Shown one piece after another: positions 9,501-22,000 of a DNA stretch of 64,000 nt; within the stretch, counting starts at the first letter, position 1; each line of letters starts with the position of its first letter. The translations under genes and the position numbers were made by a program. The stretch covers positions 1-64,000 of the IMG/VR virus record IMGVR_UViG_3300023109_001262; one strand, written 5' to 3'. This DNA is from a virus. The notes beneath the pieces were generated by a model, which saw only the letters and a program-made list of their open reading frames with translations, did no database searches and was not told the DNA's origin.

Positions 9501-10025
9501 GACGAAATTATATATCATCCAGTTAAGTACAAAGTACTATTTGGATCAAATGCGGAAGAAGATTTGCAAGCTACATTTAAAGTTGTAAAAAATAAAGACA
9601 AAGTTTTAAACAACAACGACATAAAGACAAGAGTAATTACAGCAATTAATCAATTTTTTGCATTAGAAAATTGGGATTTTGGCGAAACATTTTATTTCTC
9701 AGAACTTGCAAATTATGTAATGTACAAATTATCGCCTGACTTATCAACATTTATAATAGTTCCAAATCAAGGCGATCAAGGTTTTGGAAGTCTATTTGAA
9801 ATAAAATCAGAAAGCAATGAAATTTTTATTAGCGGAGCGTCCGTGGATAATATTGAAATAATTGATGCGGTTACTGCGTCAAAGCTTAAAGCAGATAGTA
9901 ATATAGTAACAGAAGTGTCGTCGGCAAATGTAGGAATTCAAAGTTCTGCGTTGGACGAAACAGCTACAAAAGTTAGTCCAACACAAAATGTAATTACTAA
10001 TATTAATAGAGGAAATACTTACTAA
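6534..10025 (+). CDS. 6: Baseplate wedge protein gp6
   Basis: A 1,163-residue gp6 homologue. The N-terminus (residues about 10-110) is diagnostic: DWKRVYQSFRNADFKSYDF, ENYPEDFNDYTESSEYLALI and AERRESVLRLARLLSYNPKR. The C-terminal region (about 985-1100, from HPVKYKVLFG through the INQFFALENWDFGETFYFSE stretch) is the baseplate-J-like part that dimerises around the hub. In T4 two gp6 copies per wedge form the iris-like inner ring. T4 gp6 is 660 residues. The extra 500 residues here lie mainly in the middle (about 250-900) and look like added beta-rich domains. The stop overlaps the next start (TAATG). Confidence 0.88.
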   Translation: MSSSDRQNRLLLSEDWKRVYQSFRNADFKSYDFDNLRRTMVQYLRENYPEDFNDYTESSEYLALIDLIAYLGQNIAFRIDLNARENYLELAERRESVLRLARLLSYNPKRNQAANGLLKLQSVRTSEEVYDSNNINLQGQTIVWNDPSNSEWYEQFIKILNLSLPVNNTFGRSNKNEIINGITTEQYRFNSVNNDVPIFSFNKVIDGRSLQFEITSTDISADAVLEEAPFPGNKFAFIFKDDGKGITSPNTGFFSHFRQGTLDQGVFTVNSPSTNQAISVEALDINDSDVWLYGLDSLGNESELWTKVEALQGNNIIYNSLSKKERNIYSVLTRVDDRISLMFSDGIFGNLPKGSFRVYYRTSQNDRTIVTPRDLSNVSISISYISRSGKTETLRLIYNLQYTVDNSAESESTDSIRFNAPSTYYTQNRMVTGEDYQLAPLGISQNIVKSKSVNRTSSGISRYFDLIDATGKYSKTTLYGNDGVLYKEYSDLLVNFAFQTKTDVEGVILNSILPVLSNKKVRNYYFDKFPRILTGDLEITWNQETTETNLSTGYFKNKEGAALKLGSFTSSILSLLKQGTLIKFIAPTGSHFNKDLDIVSGNPSIIGDTTYKWVKLISVNGTGFEIRDDNTGAVYLNDEIPTGAILSEIKPALPNNLIASVKQQVIDQIFAYKTFGLRFDQTASEWRIVTENNLSIGSEFSTGKSGDTTNQQLDASWILLFETDGERYSVTYRGMRYVFESDKEIKFYYDPTEKIYDSNSGKIIKDLISVLSVNYQPDSTSAFTKDYNWEIVDIYRDVEGYVDSKKIEISFFDADEDGIVDDADLFEEIASPSVNTLNKYVIFKRIKSTDGVEDFNYLDNANKEVIILSSKSEVRPFSEYSNGQVFYYIDNDIFEVLDQSILKLNISADYKARLGRTDLKFRYVHSASANERIDPSASNIIDMYLLERNYDTSYRNWLLNKSTTKPLPPSSDQMHISYAPSLNQIKSLTDEIIYHPVKYKVLFGSNAEEDLQATFKVVKNKDKVLNNNDIKTRVITAINQFFALENWDFGETFYFSELANYVMYKLSPDLSTFIIVPNQGDQGFGSLFEIKSESNEIFISGASVDNIEIIDAVTASKLKADSNIVTEVSSANVGIQSSALDETATKVSPTQNVITNINRGNTY

Positions 10026-13000
10026 TGGCTCATAACGATAATCAAAAAGAATTTCCAATTCCGGACGGTAACTCGAATAAAAGAGAAACTGCTAGACATT
10101 TACCTAAGTACTTTAGAACAGAAAAAAATCAAAAGTTTTTACAATCTACATTAGATCAATTATTACAGCCAGGAACTGCTGAAAAAACTAATTCTTTTGT
10201 TGGAAGAAAAACAGCTAAATCTTTTTCTCTTAATGATACTTATTTAGACGAAGTATCAGACGATAGAGCTAATTATCAATTAGAGCCTGTAAGCGTTATT
10301 AAAGATCAGAATAATAATGTAACGTATTATCAAGAATACAGAGATTATATTAATCAGATTGCAAACTTTGGTGGCGTTAATAATAATCATAGTAGAAATA
10401 CTAAACAAGAATTTTATACAATTGATCCACATATTGACTGGGATAAGTTTACTAATTTTAGAAATTACTATTGGCTTCCGAATGGTCCTCAAGCAGTAGA
10501 TATTCCTGGCGAACAAAAAGAAATTGCAAGTACTTACACTGTAGAATTACAGTCGGCATTGGGCGATTATTCCTACGTATTCAGTCCAGACGGGTTAACT
10601 AACAATCCAACATTAAAATTATACAGAGGTGTAAAGTATAGGTTTGAAATTACAACTCCCGGAGTTCCATTAACTTTTAGAACAAAACGAACATTAGACG
10701 ATGAATTTTTATTAGATGAAGGAATAACGGCGCAAGAAGTTGAAAGCGGCGTTATAGAATTAACATTAGGAACAGAATCCCCGGATGAATTGTTTTATGT
10801 AGCTAGTAATGATATTAATATTGGCGGCCTGATTAGAGTTGCAAACCAAGAAGATGCCTCGTTTATCGATGTTACTAGCGAAATACTAAACAAAAAAGCA
10901 TATACTACTAGAGACGGCTGGGCGCTAACTAACGGATTAAAGATTAAATTTGCTGGCGAAACCATCCCTTCGACATATGCAGAAGGCGAATGGTACGTAG
11001 AAGGTATAGGCGATAAAATTAACCTAGTTTCAAGTACAGACGTTGACGTATCTTTTCCGGTCGGAATTGATTTAACTGTTCCGTTTGATGATATTGATGG
11101 TGAAGGTTTTGACGGATTGCCGTTCTCTCAAGCTATTGGATATCCTAAAGATAAAGACTATATTCTTATTAACCGTGCTAGTGTTGATGGTAATTTTTGG
11201 GCAAGATACAATAGATGGTTCCATAAAGATGTTATCGACTTATCTTCTCGAGTCAACGGAGTTTCGGTTAACTTAGATCAAACACAGCGAGCTAGCCGTC
11301 CTATTATTGAATTTGATGCAGGCTTAAAATTATATAACTTTGGTACAAAAAATAAATCTAGTGTCGATCTTATAGATAATTTTACATCAGACGTTTTTAG
11401 TACTATTGAAGGCGGCCTTGGATATAATGTTGACGGAATACAACTATCTCAAGGCATGCGAGTATTATTTTTAAATGATCCTGATCCTCTTGTAAAAGGT
11501 AGAGTCTTTGAAGTAACCTTTATTAATTTTAAAGGTTCTGGCGAAACAGGACAAATTAGTTTAGTAGAGACTGATGATAGTATTCCTCAGTCTGGAGAAA
11601 ATGTATTAGTAATAAGAGGCAACGAAAACGGCGGCAAAATATGGTATTTTGATGGAGAAATCTGGAATATTGCACAAGAAAAAACTTCAGTAAACCAACC
11701 TCCGATATTTGATGTTTTTGATAAAGACGACGAAAGCTTTTCAAATACAGAAAAATATATTGCAAGCTCATTTAGAGGAACTAAGATTTTTGGGTATAAA
11801 GAAAATCAATTAACAACAGATTCTGAATTGGGATTTGGTATTTCTTATAGGAGTATCAGTAACGTAGGTGATATTGTTTTTGATTTTAATTATAACACAG
11901 ATGCGTTTAATTATCAAGATAATGATCAAATTACTACTATTCCGATCAACAAAGGCTTTTTAAGAAAGTATTATAACAATAATACATTTGAATCTGTAGG
12001 TATTTACACTAAAGCTCATAGGATGAGTGAACAAAAAGTTATTCTACAGTATGTTAACGACAGAACAAGATTAACATATCCTATTAATTGTTATAACCAA
12101 AGTTCTTATTTAGATGACTTAACAGTAGCAGTTTATGTTAACAATATAAGACAGAAAGAAAATGTTGACTTTGTATTAGAAAATAATGCAGATAAATTTA
12201 AACATGTAAAGTTTAATAATACTGTTCCAGTTGATTCGACAATTATTATTAAATGTGCTTCGTCTAAACCTAAAAATAAAAACGGCTATTACGAAATTGC
12301 TTCTAATTTAGAAAAAAACCCGTTGAATGACGACATTGAATCATTAACGTTAGGTGAAATCAGTGAACATGTTGCAACAATAGTTGACAGTTTAATAGAT
12401 GAAATTGGTGATGAGTTTACTAGTACAAACTTTAGAGATATTAGTAATTCGTCTAAGTACGGCAAAAAGTTTTTAAAACATAGTTCGCCGCTAAACTTAT
12501 CAATGTATAGTTTATTAGATAAAGACTCTAATCTTATAAAATCTATTAGATATGCTAAAAAAGAATATTCCAAATTTAAAAGAGAATTTTTAGAAATTGC
12601 AGAAGGATTAGAATTTAATGGATCTAATAAACAACATGTTGATGAAATTATTAAGGAATTAACAAAAAGTAAAACATCTTCAATGCCATTTTATTTTAGC
12701 GATATGATTCCTTATGGCACAGCAATTAAGACTAGGATCATAGTAGAAGACCCTGATGCTAGATTCTTTGCCTTAAATAGACAATTTACTTTAGATACAT
12801 TAAGCACACAAGCAGTAACAGTTTACTTAAATAATACCCAGCTTTTACACGAAAAAGACTATATCTTTAATAGTCAAGGTTTTATCGAAATTACTGCAAC
12901 AAAGAGCTTTCAAGACATAATCGAAATAAACGAGTACGATACAACTAATGGATCGTTTATACCTCCAACTCCGACAAAATTAGGATTATATCCGTTACAT

Positions 13001-16000
13001 CAACCTGAACAGTTTGTTGACAATTCTTACAGCACTCCGGTAACGTTAATTAAAGGACACGATGGAAGCATTGTAAGAGCGTTTAATGACTATAGAGATG
13101 AGCTGATTCTAGAATTAGAAAAGAGAATTTTTAATAATATTAAAGTTAAATATGATCAGACACTGTTTAACATACATAATTACTTACCGGGACTAAATCG
13201 TAATACAGGGTTTAGTAGACAAGAAGTTTACACTCCGATGATTAGTGACTTTTTACAATGGATGACACTTGTTGACACAGATTATACTATAAACAGTTAT
13301 TACGATAGGCAAAATAGTTTCACATTTAATTATTCTAAATTATCAGATAAAAACGGCGACATGTTACCGGGTTGGTGGAAAGGTGCATTTAGACATTACT
13401 TTGACACTATTACACCTCACTTAACTCCTTGGACAATGCTAGGTTATACTATAAAACCTACATGGTGGGAAGACCAATATGGCCCGGCACCTTACACTAA
13501 AAATAATTATCTTTTATGGGAAGATTTAGAAAAGGGCATTATTAGAGAGCCAGGAAAAGGTTTTGTAATCAATCCGCTTTATGCTCGTCCTGGATTAACA
13601 ACGTTTATACCTGTTGACAAAAATGGCAATTTGTTAGGACCTTCAGATTGTAACATTCCTAAGAAGTTTAACACAGTTAATCTTAACGATGGATTTGTAT
13701 TTGGAGATTCGGCTCCTGTTGAAGAAGCTTGGAGAAATAGTTCTGAGTTTCCATTTGCATTATTAACTAGCTTGGCAATAAATAATGCACCGTTATTACT
13801 AGCTACTGGATACGATAGATCTAGACAAGTTCGAAATCAGTTAGGGCATATAGTTTATTCTGAAACAGATACTTACATAAAATTACAAGATATTGTTACT
13901 TTCAGTGATGCACAAGACTCTCAGTTAATACAAACTTCAGGTGTTGTAAATTATGTGCAAGGATATATGGCTTCTACACTATCAGATAATTTTTATAATT
14001 ATCAAACAGCATTAACGTCGATTCAAAATAATCTAGCATTTAAAGTAGGCGGCTTTACTGATAAAAGTAAGTTTAAATTAATACTTGATAGTAGAACTCC
14101 GTTAAACGACGGTAATGTATTCATTCCTGAAGAAAACTATCAAATTTTCTTAAGAACTAGCTCTCCATTAAAGACAATTAACTACAGTGGTGTTATTATC
14201 GAATTAAGTGCCCAGGGATTTGTAATTAGAGGTTACGATAGAGAAATACCTGCATTTACTTACTATCCTTCGTACCAGTCATCTAACGATATAAGCACAA
14301 ATGTTGGCGGAGTTTCAGAATCGTTTGTGAGATGGGAAGCAAATAGAACGTATTCAAAAGATACTATAGTTGAAGGTGCAGCAGGAGTTTACTACAGGGC
14401 TACGTCTACCTTTACTTCAGTTAATCAAATTGACACTAAGAACTTAGTAAAACTTCCTAAACTACCGGTAACAGGCGGAATTGATGCAATATTTAAAAGC
14501 AAGTTTAATAAATCACAAACACTAAGTTTGCAATATGGAAGTACACTACGTACTGTACAAGAAGTAATTGATTTTTTATTGGGATATGAAGCTTGGTTAA
14601 AAGATCAAGGATTTAGATTTGAGTATTTTGACGGCAATGAGCAGATCATTTCAGACTGGAAAGCATCTGCTAAAGAATTTATGTTTTGGGTTACACATAA
14701 ATGGGGCGAAGGCGCATTAATCTCGCTCAGTCCGGCAGCAGATCAAGTGTATTTTGAAACAGAATATTCGATAGTTGATAGCGTAACTGATAATTTTTAT
14801 GGATATAGCTTACTTAAAGCAGACGGTAAATCATTAACACAAGACCTTATTAAAATTAATCGTATAGAAGATAACGTTTTTAAACTAGAGCCTGCTAGTG
14901 CAACAGATGGAATTTATGCTATTAAGCTTCCTGTTGTACAAAAAGAGCATGTTGTATTAATTGACAATTTATCAGTATTTAATGATATTGTTTATCAGCC
15001 AGAAACAGGATACAGGCAAGACAGAATTAAAATATTTGGATACCGCACAGGCGACTGGAACGGTAGTTTAAATATTCCTGGATTTATATATTCGGAAGTT
15101 AACATAAGTGACTGGGAGCCTTGGAAAGATTACAAAGTAGGCGATATAGTAAAATACAAAGAATTTTATTATACTGCTGATAAACAAGTACCTGGAGAAG
15201 AATTCTTTAATTTCTATAGTTGGAAACGTCTAGACGATGTTCCATCTAGCAAACTACAGCCAAATTTTGATTATAAAGCTACACAGTTTACAGATTTTTA
15301 TGATCTAGACACTGACAATTTTGATGTCGAGCAGCAACAGCTTGCACAACATTTAATTGGTTATCAAAAGCGCCAGTATTTAGAAAATATTGTTAATGAC
15401 GAAGTTAGTGCGTATAAATTTTATCAAGGAATGATTAAAGAAAAAGGGTCTAAAAATAGTCTTGATAAATTATTTGATGTACTAAGCGAGACAGATTCTG
15501 ATAGCCTTGATTTTTATGAAGAGTGGGCAATTAAACAAGGTCAATACGGATCAGCCGAAGGCTTTGATGAAGTTGAATTTAAATTAGACGAGCAAAAGTT
15601 TAGGTTAAACCCGCAACCGATAAAATTAACAAATTTAGATAATCTAGAGGGATTAACATACGGAATTAAAGACTACGAAGTATTTAAAAAACCTAGCAAT
15701 TATTCTACAGATTTATTTCCGACACTAGATACTTATAGCCAGTTTACACGTAGTCCCGGATTTGTTAATCTTGACGATACAAAATATATACTATCTAATT
15801 ATGATGACTTACTAACATTAAACATAGATACAACATTAAAAGGCGAGTATGTTTGGGTAGGATCTAGTTTAAATTCTTGGAATGTTTATCAATATGATAA
15901 AATAGATACAACTTTAATTGGGGTTCAAACACTTCCTGAAAAAGTAACTGATACAACATCAGCTTATGAATTAAAATTAACTTTAAATAATTCTCCTAGT

Positions 16001-19000
16001 GTCGACGTTGGAGAAATTATCGGAGTATATGATGTAATTACAGAGACAGTAAGTGCCAACTCTGTAACTACAATTCAGGAACAAAACAGTTTTAGTGGTT
16101 TCTTTAAAGTTACTAAAAAGGTATTAAACATTATATATGTTGAATCAGATGATCAATATCCTGAGGTAATTGACTGTATTGGAATTATTACTAAGTTTGA
16201 CTCTGTTAAAGTAGCAAATTATAAAGAAGCAAATGAGTTTGCACAGTCAGGCATAATCAAAGACTCGTTGATTTGGGTTGAAAACAATAATCAAAATTGG
16301 AAAGTTCTTAAAAACACTCAGCCATACAACTTACTGCAAAAAATAGAAGGCGATACTTCTGAAATTAATGACGACTTTTCTAGATCTATTGCAGTTAATG
16401 ATAGAAACAGTATAATCTCAATCGCATCACCAAACGCAGGCAATGACGGCAAAATATCAATATACAATAGAGGCGGAAATAATCAAGACTATCAGTTTTC
16501 GCAATTTATTGAACCAAATATAGAAGTTGCAAACTTTGGAAAGCAATTTGGGTTAGGACAAGGCTTTTCGTTAGACGGAAAATATTTACTAGTAGGTGCA
16601 CCAAGTGCAGCAAATGTAAAATCAAGATTTAAGGGTCCTTGGGACGAAAATACAGATTATCAAAATGGTGATATTGTAAAATATGAAGGCCTATTATGGG
16701 AAATAATAGTAGACATTCAGGGTGCTGCTTCAGCACAAGAATTTGGAAGTTTTGGATCGATTATTGAAATTTTGCAAAAAAATAATATTTTTGCAGCAGA
16801 AGCATCATTTAAAAACATTGTTACTGGTAATTATCCGTTTAGTGACGTTGAAACTGATCATGTTTTAATTAGAGCACCTAGAGATCAATATAATGCAACA
16901 GGTACAGGAGATACTGTATTTTTTGATTGGTATTTACAAACTACTGCAAATCAGGATCAAGATGTTTTAGAAGACAGACAGCCGTTTGACGGAGCTATTC
17001 CGCAAATAAATGAAACATTCTTAGAATCAGGATTAACAATTCAGAAAAAGGTCGACGTTGTTCTTTATATTGACGTCATATCAGCAATTCCAGAAATTGG
17101 CGATCAAGTTGAAGCAGAAAATGTATTTGGGTATGTTAATTATGTGTTTGTAGATGCAGGTGCAGCAACAATTTATATTGAAAGAACATCGGGGCAGTGG
17201 AGTACTACTGATAATATTTTCTTAGAAAGTGGTGAGTTTGTTGGACAATATGTTAAACAACTGCCCGACGAACAAATTGATGTAACAGCAGATTTAGGCG
17301 GTTACTGGTATTTTGATTTAGGAACAACTATTACAGTAGGTGACACAAGAACTGACGAAGGAAGATCATTAGCAGTTTATAATATAGTTCCTCAAGGAAG
17401 TGTAGATCTAGAGGCAGCTGGCGGCAACATCTACGATTTAAATAACAGTGTAACTAATATTGGCGAAAATTCTATTAACAGTTATATTAGAACGTTAACA
17501 TATCAAGGTACACCAGGCCCTGGAGGAAGTTTAAATATTATTCCTAGTGATCTGTTTATAGTTAGAGCACCAAAAGATTTAACAGATAAGTTAGTTGTAG
17601 GTGACGAAGTAGGATTAGAAATTTTAAGATTTCCAAAATACAGTGATGATAGCTATGTAGATATAACTCCTACAGGACTCTCATATACAGACACTAACAA
17701 GAAACATACATTGTATGATTTATGGACTGGTTACATTGATTTTGACCTAGACGAGTTAACGCCTCCGGATCAAGGCGGACAGCCTTACGAACCAAGAGTT
17801 GGCCAATTTGTTCGAGAAAGAACTCCTAATCCAGGCGGAACAGCTAGAGTAGTATTTTTCCAAAAGTTTAACAACAGCCGTGGCAGAGTATATGTTACTG
17901 ATGTACAAGGAGACTGGGGAATCGGTAACGACGGCAGATATCTTGAAATGATTGGCACCGAATCTGATACGTTTACGAGTCAAACATTAGGCGACATTAG
18001 AGCAACTGCGTTAGGTAGTGAAGATTTAAATATTGGTAGTCTTTGTGTATTTCAGTTAGATGCTGAAATTGAAGATGTTCCGCCAGCAAGTACTATCATA
18101 GGAGCAGAATATCTAATATACAAAGATTTTGAAATTTTAGGATTACCGCTTCTTCCTAATTTTCCAAGTTCAGATAATTTTGATTATAAGCAAGTTTTTA
18201 ATATTAAAACTGATCCTAATGGTAGCGGTAACGGGCTATCTAACTTTGGTTATTTTGCAGTATACGAAAAAGAAAATGTTTCGTCATTTAATGTTGTAAA
18301 TTCATTTATTGTTCCAGACGAACTTGATAATTTAAGAATTGGTTCTACAATTAAAATTGCAAAACGTAACGATCTATATAAAGCATTTATTGGATGTGCA
18401 GGCAACGGAACGACTAACAACCCTGGAAGAATTTACTTTGTAAATAACGGTACAGACGATGAAGGTATAGTTTATAATTGGGAACTTGCGAAAGACAAGC
18501 GTTATAAAGGAGAATTTAATTCTAATAAAAACTTTTTTGTAAATGATTATGTTTATTATGAAGGTTATTTTTACGAAGCGTTAACTAACATTGCTGGTGA
18601 CGGATCTACATTTATTCCAACTGAATGGCAATTAATCAATAGTGATCAAATTAGAAGTATTGATTACTTAGGATATGTGCCAAATGATACAAACATATTA
18701 CCTGAAGATTTTAATTATAAAGGATTCTTTACTAAACGCTCTAACTACATTGTTGACGAAATTATACAATACCAAAACGGAAATTTTTACAAAGCACTAA
18801 GAAATATTCCTTTAAATTATAACGGATTTATTGATAATAATGGTGTAATAGAAGTTCCGTCAGCAGATTGGGAGTTAATAAACTTTACTCTTGGAGGCGA
18901 TCAAGACTTAAGACTTGACTCTACAAACTTAGTTAAATTTGCAGAAAAGTTTGATGTAAGCGATAACGCAGAAGTGTTAGTTGTAACTGCTGAATTTAAT

Positions 19001-22000
19001 AACGGTATAAGAAAAGTTGTTATTTATAGAAATGTAAATGATAATTACCAAAAAACACAGGAACTTGTATCTCCATTAGTTAACGATCTTAACATAGAGT
19101 TTGGCAAGTCTTTGAGCATTAGCCAAGATGGAAATTTAATTGCAATAGGCGCCCCTGGCGCAGATGACTCTACATTAGGCGATAACATTGGCGCAGTTTA
19201 TATATACGAACAAAAAGACGGAACCTTTGAGCTATCTCAGACACTAACAAGCGCAACGCCTGCAGAAGGTGAAGCATTTGGAAGTACTATTGATTTTGAT
19301 GGTAGAACATTATACGTTAGTGCGTATAACGCATCGAGCGATGATGATACTACATTTGACAATACGTCAACAACGTTTGATAATTTATTTACAGCATTTA
19401 AAAATAAAATTAAAATTAACGGTGCGGTTTATGTTTATGACAGGATTGATAATTCGTTAATATTTGGACAAGCAATTGATTATCACACTTACTTAGATCG
19501 AGACAGTGTAGCAGAAATTGACAGATTTGGTAGAAATATTCTTGCTAAAAATAATCACATTTATGTTGCAGTTCCTGAGTATACTAACTCTAGCGGAAAT
19601 ACTGGAATTTTATTAGATTACAGACGTCCAGGCACTGAAAAATTATGGAGTATCCATAGAGAAAACCAACCAACTGTTGATTTAGAAAAAATTAAAAGTA
19701 TTTTCTTATATGATTCTAAGAAAAATGAACTTGTACAGTATCTAGATTATATTGATCCTGCACAAGGCAAAATTGCAGGTCCTGCAGATCAAGAAATTAG
19801 ATATAAAACAACTGTAGATCCTGCTGTTTACACACTAGGAACTAGCAATTTAGTAGTAGACGAAACATTATCATGGGGTCCTGAACAAAAAGGCAGAGTA
19901 TGGTGGGATTTATCTAATGCAAAATTTTATGATGTATATCAAGGCAACTTAATATATAAAGCAAATAACTTTAATACACTGTATCCTGGAGCATCAATAG
20001 ATGTTTACGAATGGGTAGAAAGTAAATACACTCCTGAAGATTGGGACAAACTTTCTATCACTTCCCGAGGTGCAGCTGAAAACATCACAGGAACTACAAA
20101 ATACGGAAGTGTATCATATAGTTCACGACGAGTATATGATCCTGTTGTAGGAAGTTTTACAACTTATTTTTATTATTGGGTTAAGAATAAAACAACAGTT
20201 CCTGACATATTAGGAAGAAAACTATCAGTTAACGCTGTATCTAAGTTAATTGAAGATCCTAAGGGAGAACAATATAAATTTATTTCTTTTGCTGATTCGT
20301 CTTCGTTTGTGTTACACAACTGTGGGAAGCTATTAAAAGATAGTGACATTGTTCTTAATATACAATACTGGACTACTGGAAACAAGTATTCTAATATTCA
20401 TAACCAATATCAAATTGTAACCGAAGGCCTGTCAACTAGTGTGCCTAACGATACTATTATTAATAAAGTTTTTGACAGTTTAGTTGGATACGATTCTCAA
20501 GGCAGAAATGTTCCTGATGCTACATTGTCAGTAAGAGAAAAATATGGGATACTTAACAAACCAAGACAGTCAATGTTTGTTAATAGATCAGAAGCATTAA
20601 AGCAGGTTATCGAACGTGTTAATTTAATATTCAAAGAAAATTTAATCATAGACGAAAAAGACACTTCGTTATTATTTGATAATGATCCTGCTCCAAAAAT
20701 TACATCAGGTAGATACGACACTGTTATTGACAATCATGTAGATTTACAATTTGTTAGTTCGGCAAGAGCACAAACAGCAGAGTTAACTCCAATAGTTGAA
20801 AATGGTAGAATTGTTCGTGTAGATATTGCAAATCCTGGAAGAAGCTACAAAGTTGTTCCTACATACGAAATAACAGGACAAGGCGCAGACGCTAAACTTG
20901 CAATATCGTTAAACGCATTGGGACAAATAGATAATGTTGCAGTTTTAAATCAAGGATATAACTATAACGAAAATACAGTGATATCTGTTAGACCAATCGC
21001 TGTATTAGTTAATTCAGACGAAACTGCAAACAGTCAGTGGGCGCTTTATCATAGAATTAGTAACGAATGGATAAGAGTTGCATCTCAAGCATATGACGTT
21101 AAGTCTTATTGGGATTACATTGATTGGTATGCCACAGATTATGATCAGTTTACTCAAGTAAATCATCTAATTGACTTTACATATAATTTGCAAGGCTTAG
21201 ACGCAAATAATGGCGATATCGTTAAGGTATTAAATGCTGGCGGCGAGGGCTGGATCTTATTAGAAAAAATTGACGAGCAAGATACTATTGACTATACTGT
21301 AAATTATAAAACAGTTGGAAAACAAAATGGTACAATTAAATTAAAAGAAACATTGTATAGTTTTGATAATAGCTTAATTGGATTTGACAATCAAACGTTT
21401 GATACACAATTCTTTGATAAACAGCCTATTGCAGAAGTACGTATAATTTTAAAAGCACTAAAGGATAATATTTTTGTTGCAGACTTGGCAGACGAATTTA
21501 ACAACCTATTCTTTGTTTGTTTGAGATATGTATTTACAGAACAAGGCTATGTTGATTGGGCGTTTAAAACTAGCTTCATAAAGGCACAACATAATGTTGG
21601 AGACCTACAACAAAAAGTAACGTTTAAAAATGACAATTTAACAAGTTTTGAGAATTATATTAACGAAGTAAAACCATATAAGTCTAAGATTAGAGAATAC
21701 GTGTCAACTTATTCTAAACTAGAAAACACTTCAAATATAATTTCTGACTTTGATAGTCCGCCGCGATTTAATAGTACTACAGGAGCAATTACAGCAACAG
21801 ATGTTAAAGTTGTTAACGGGGTACTGTTTAATACAGGACAAACAGCAGTAATTGATCAATCTTGGTTAGCTAATTTAACATATGAAGTAATTGAAATCAA
21901 TATAAGTGATTCGGGAGAAGGATATGTATTTCCTCCATTAATTGAAATTGAAGGAGACGCAACGGCTAAAGTATCACTAGGGCCAAATGGAATATTGTCT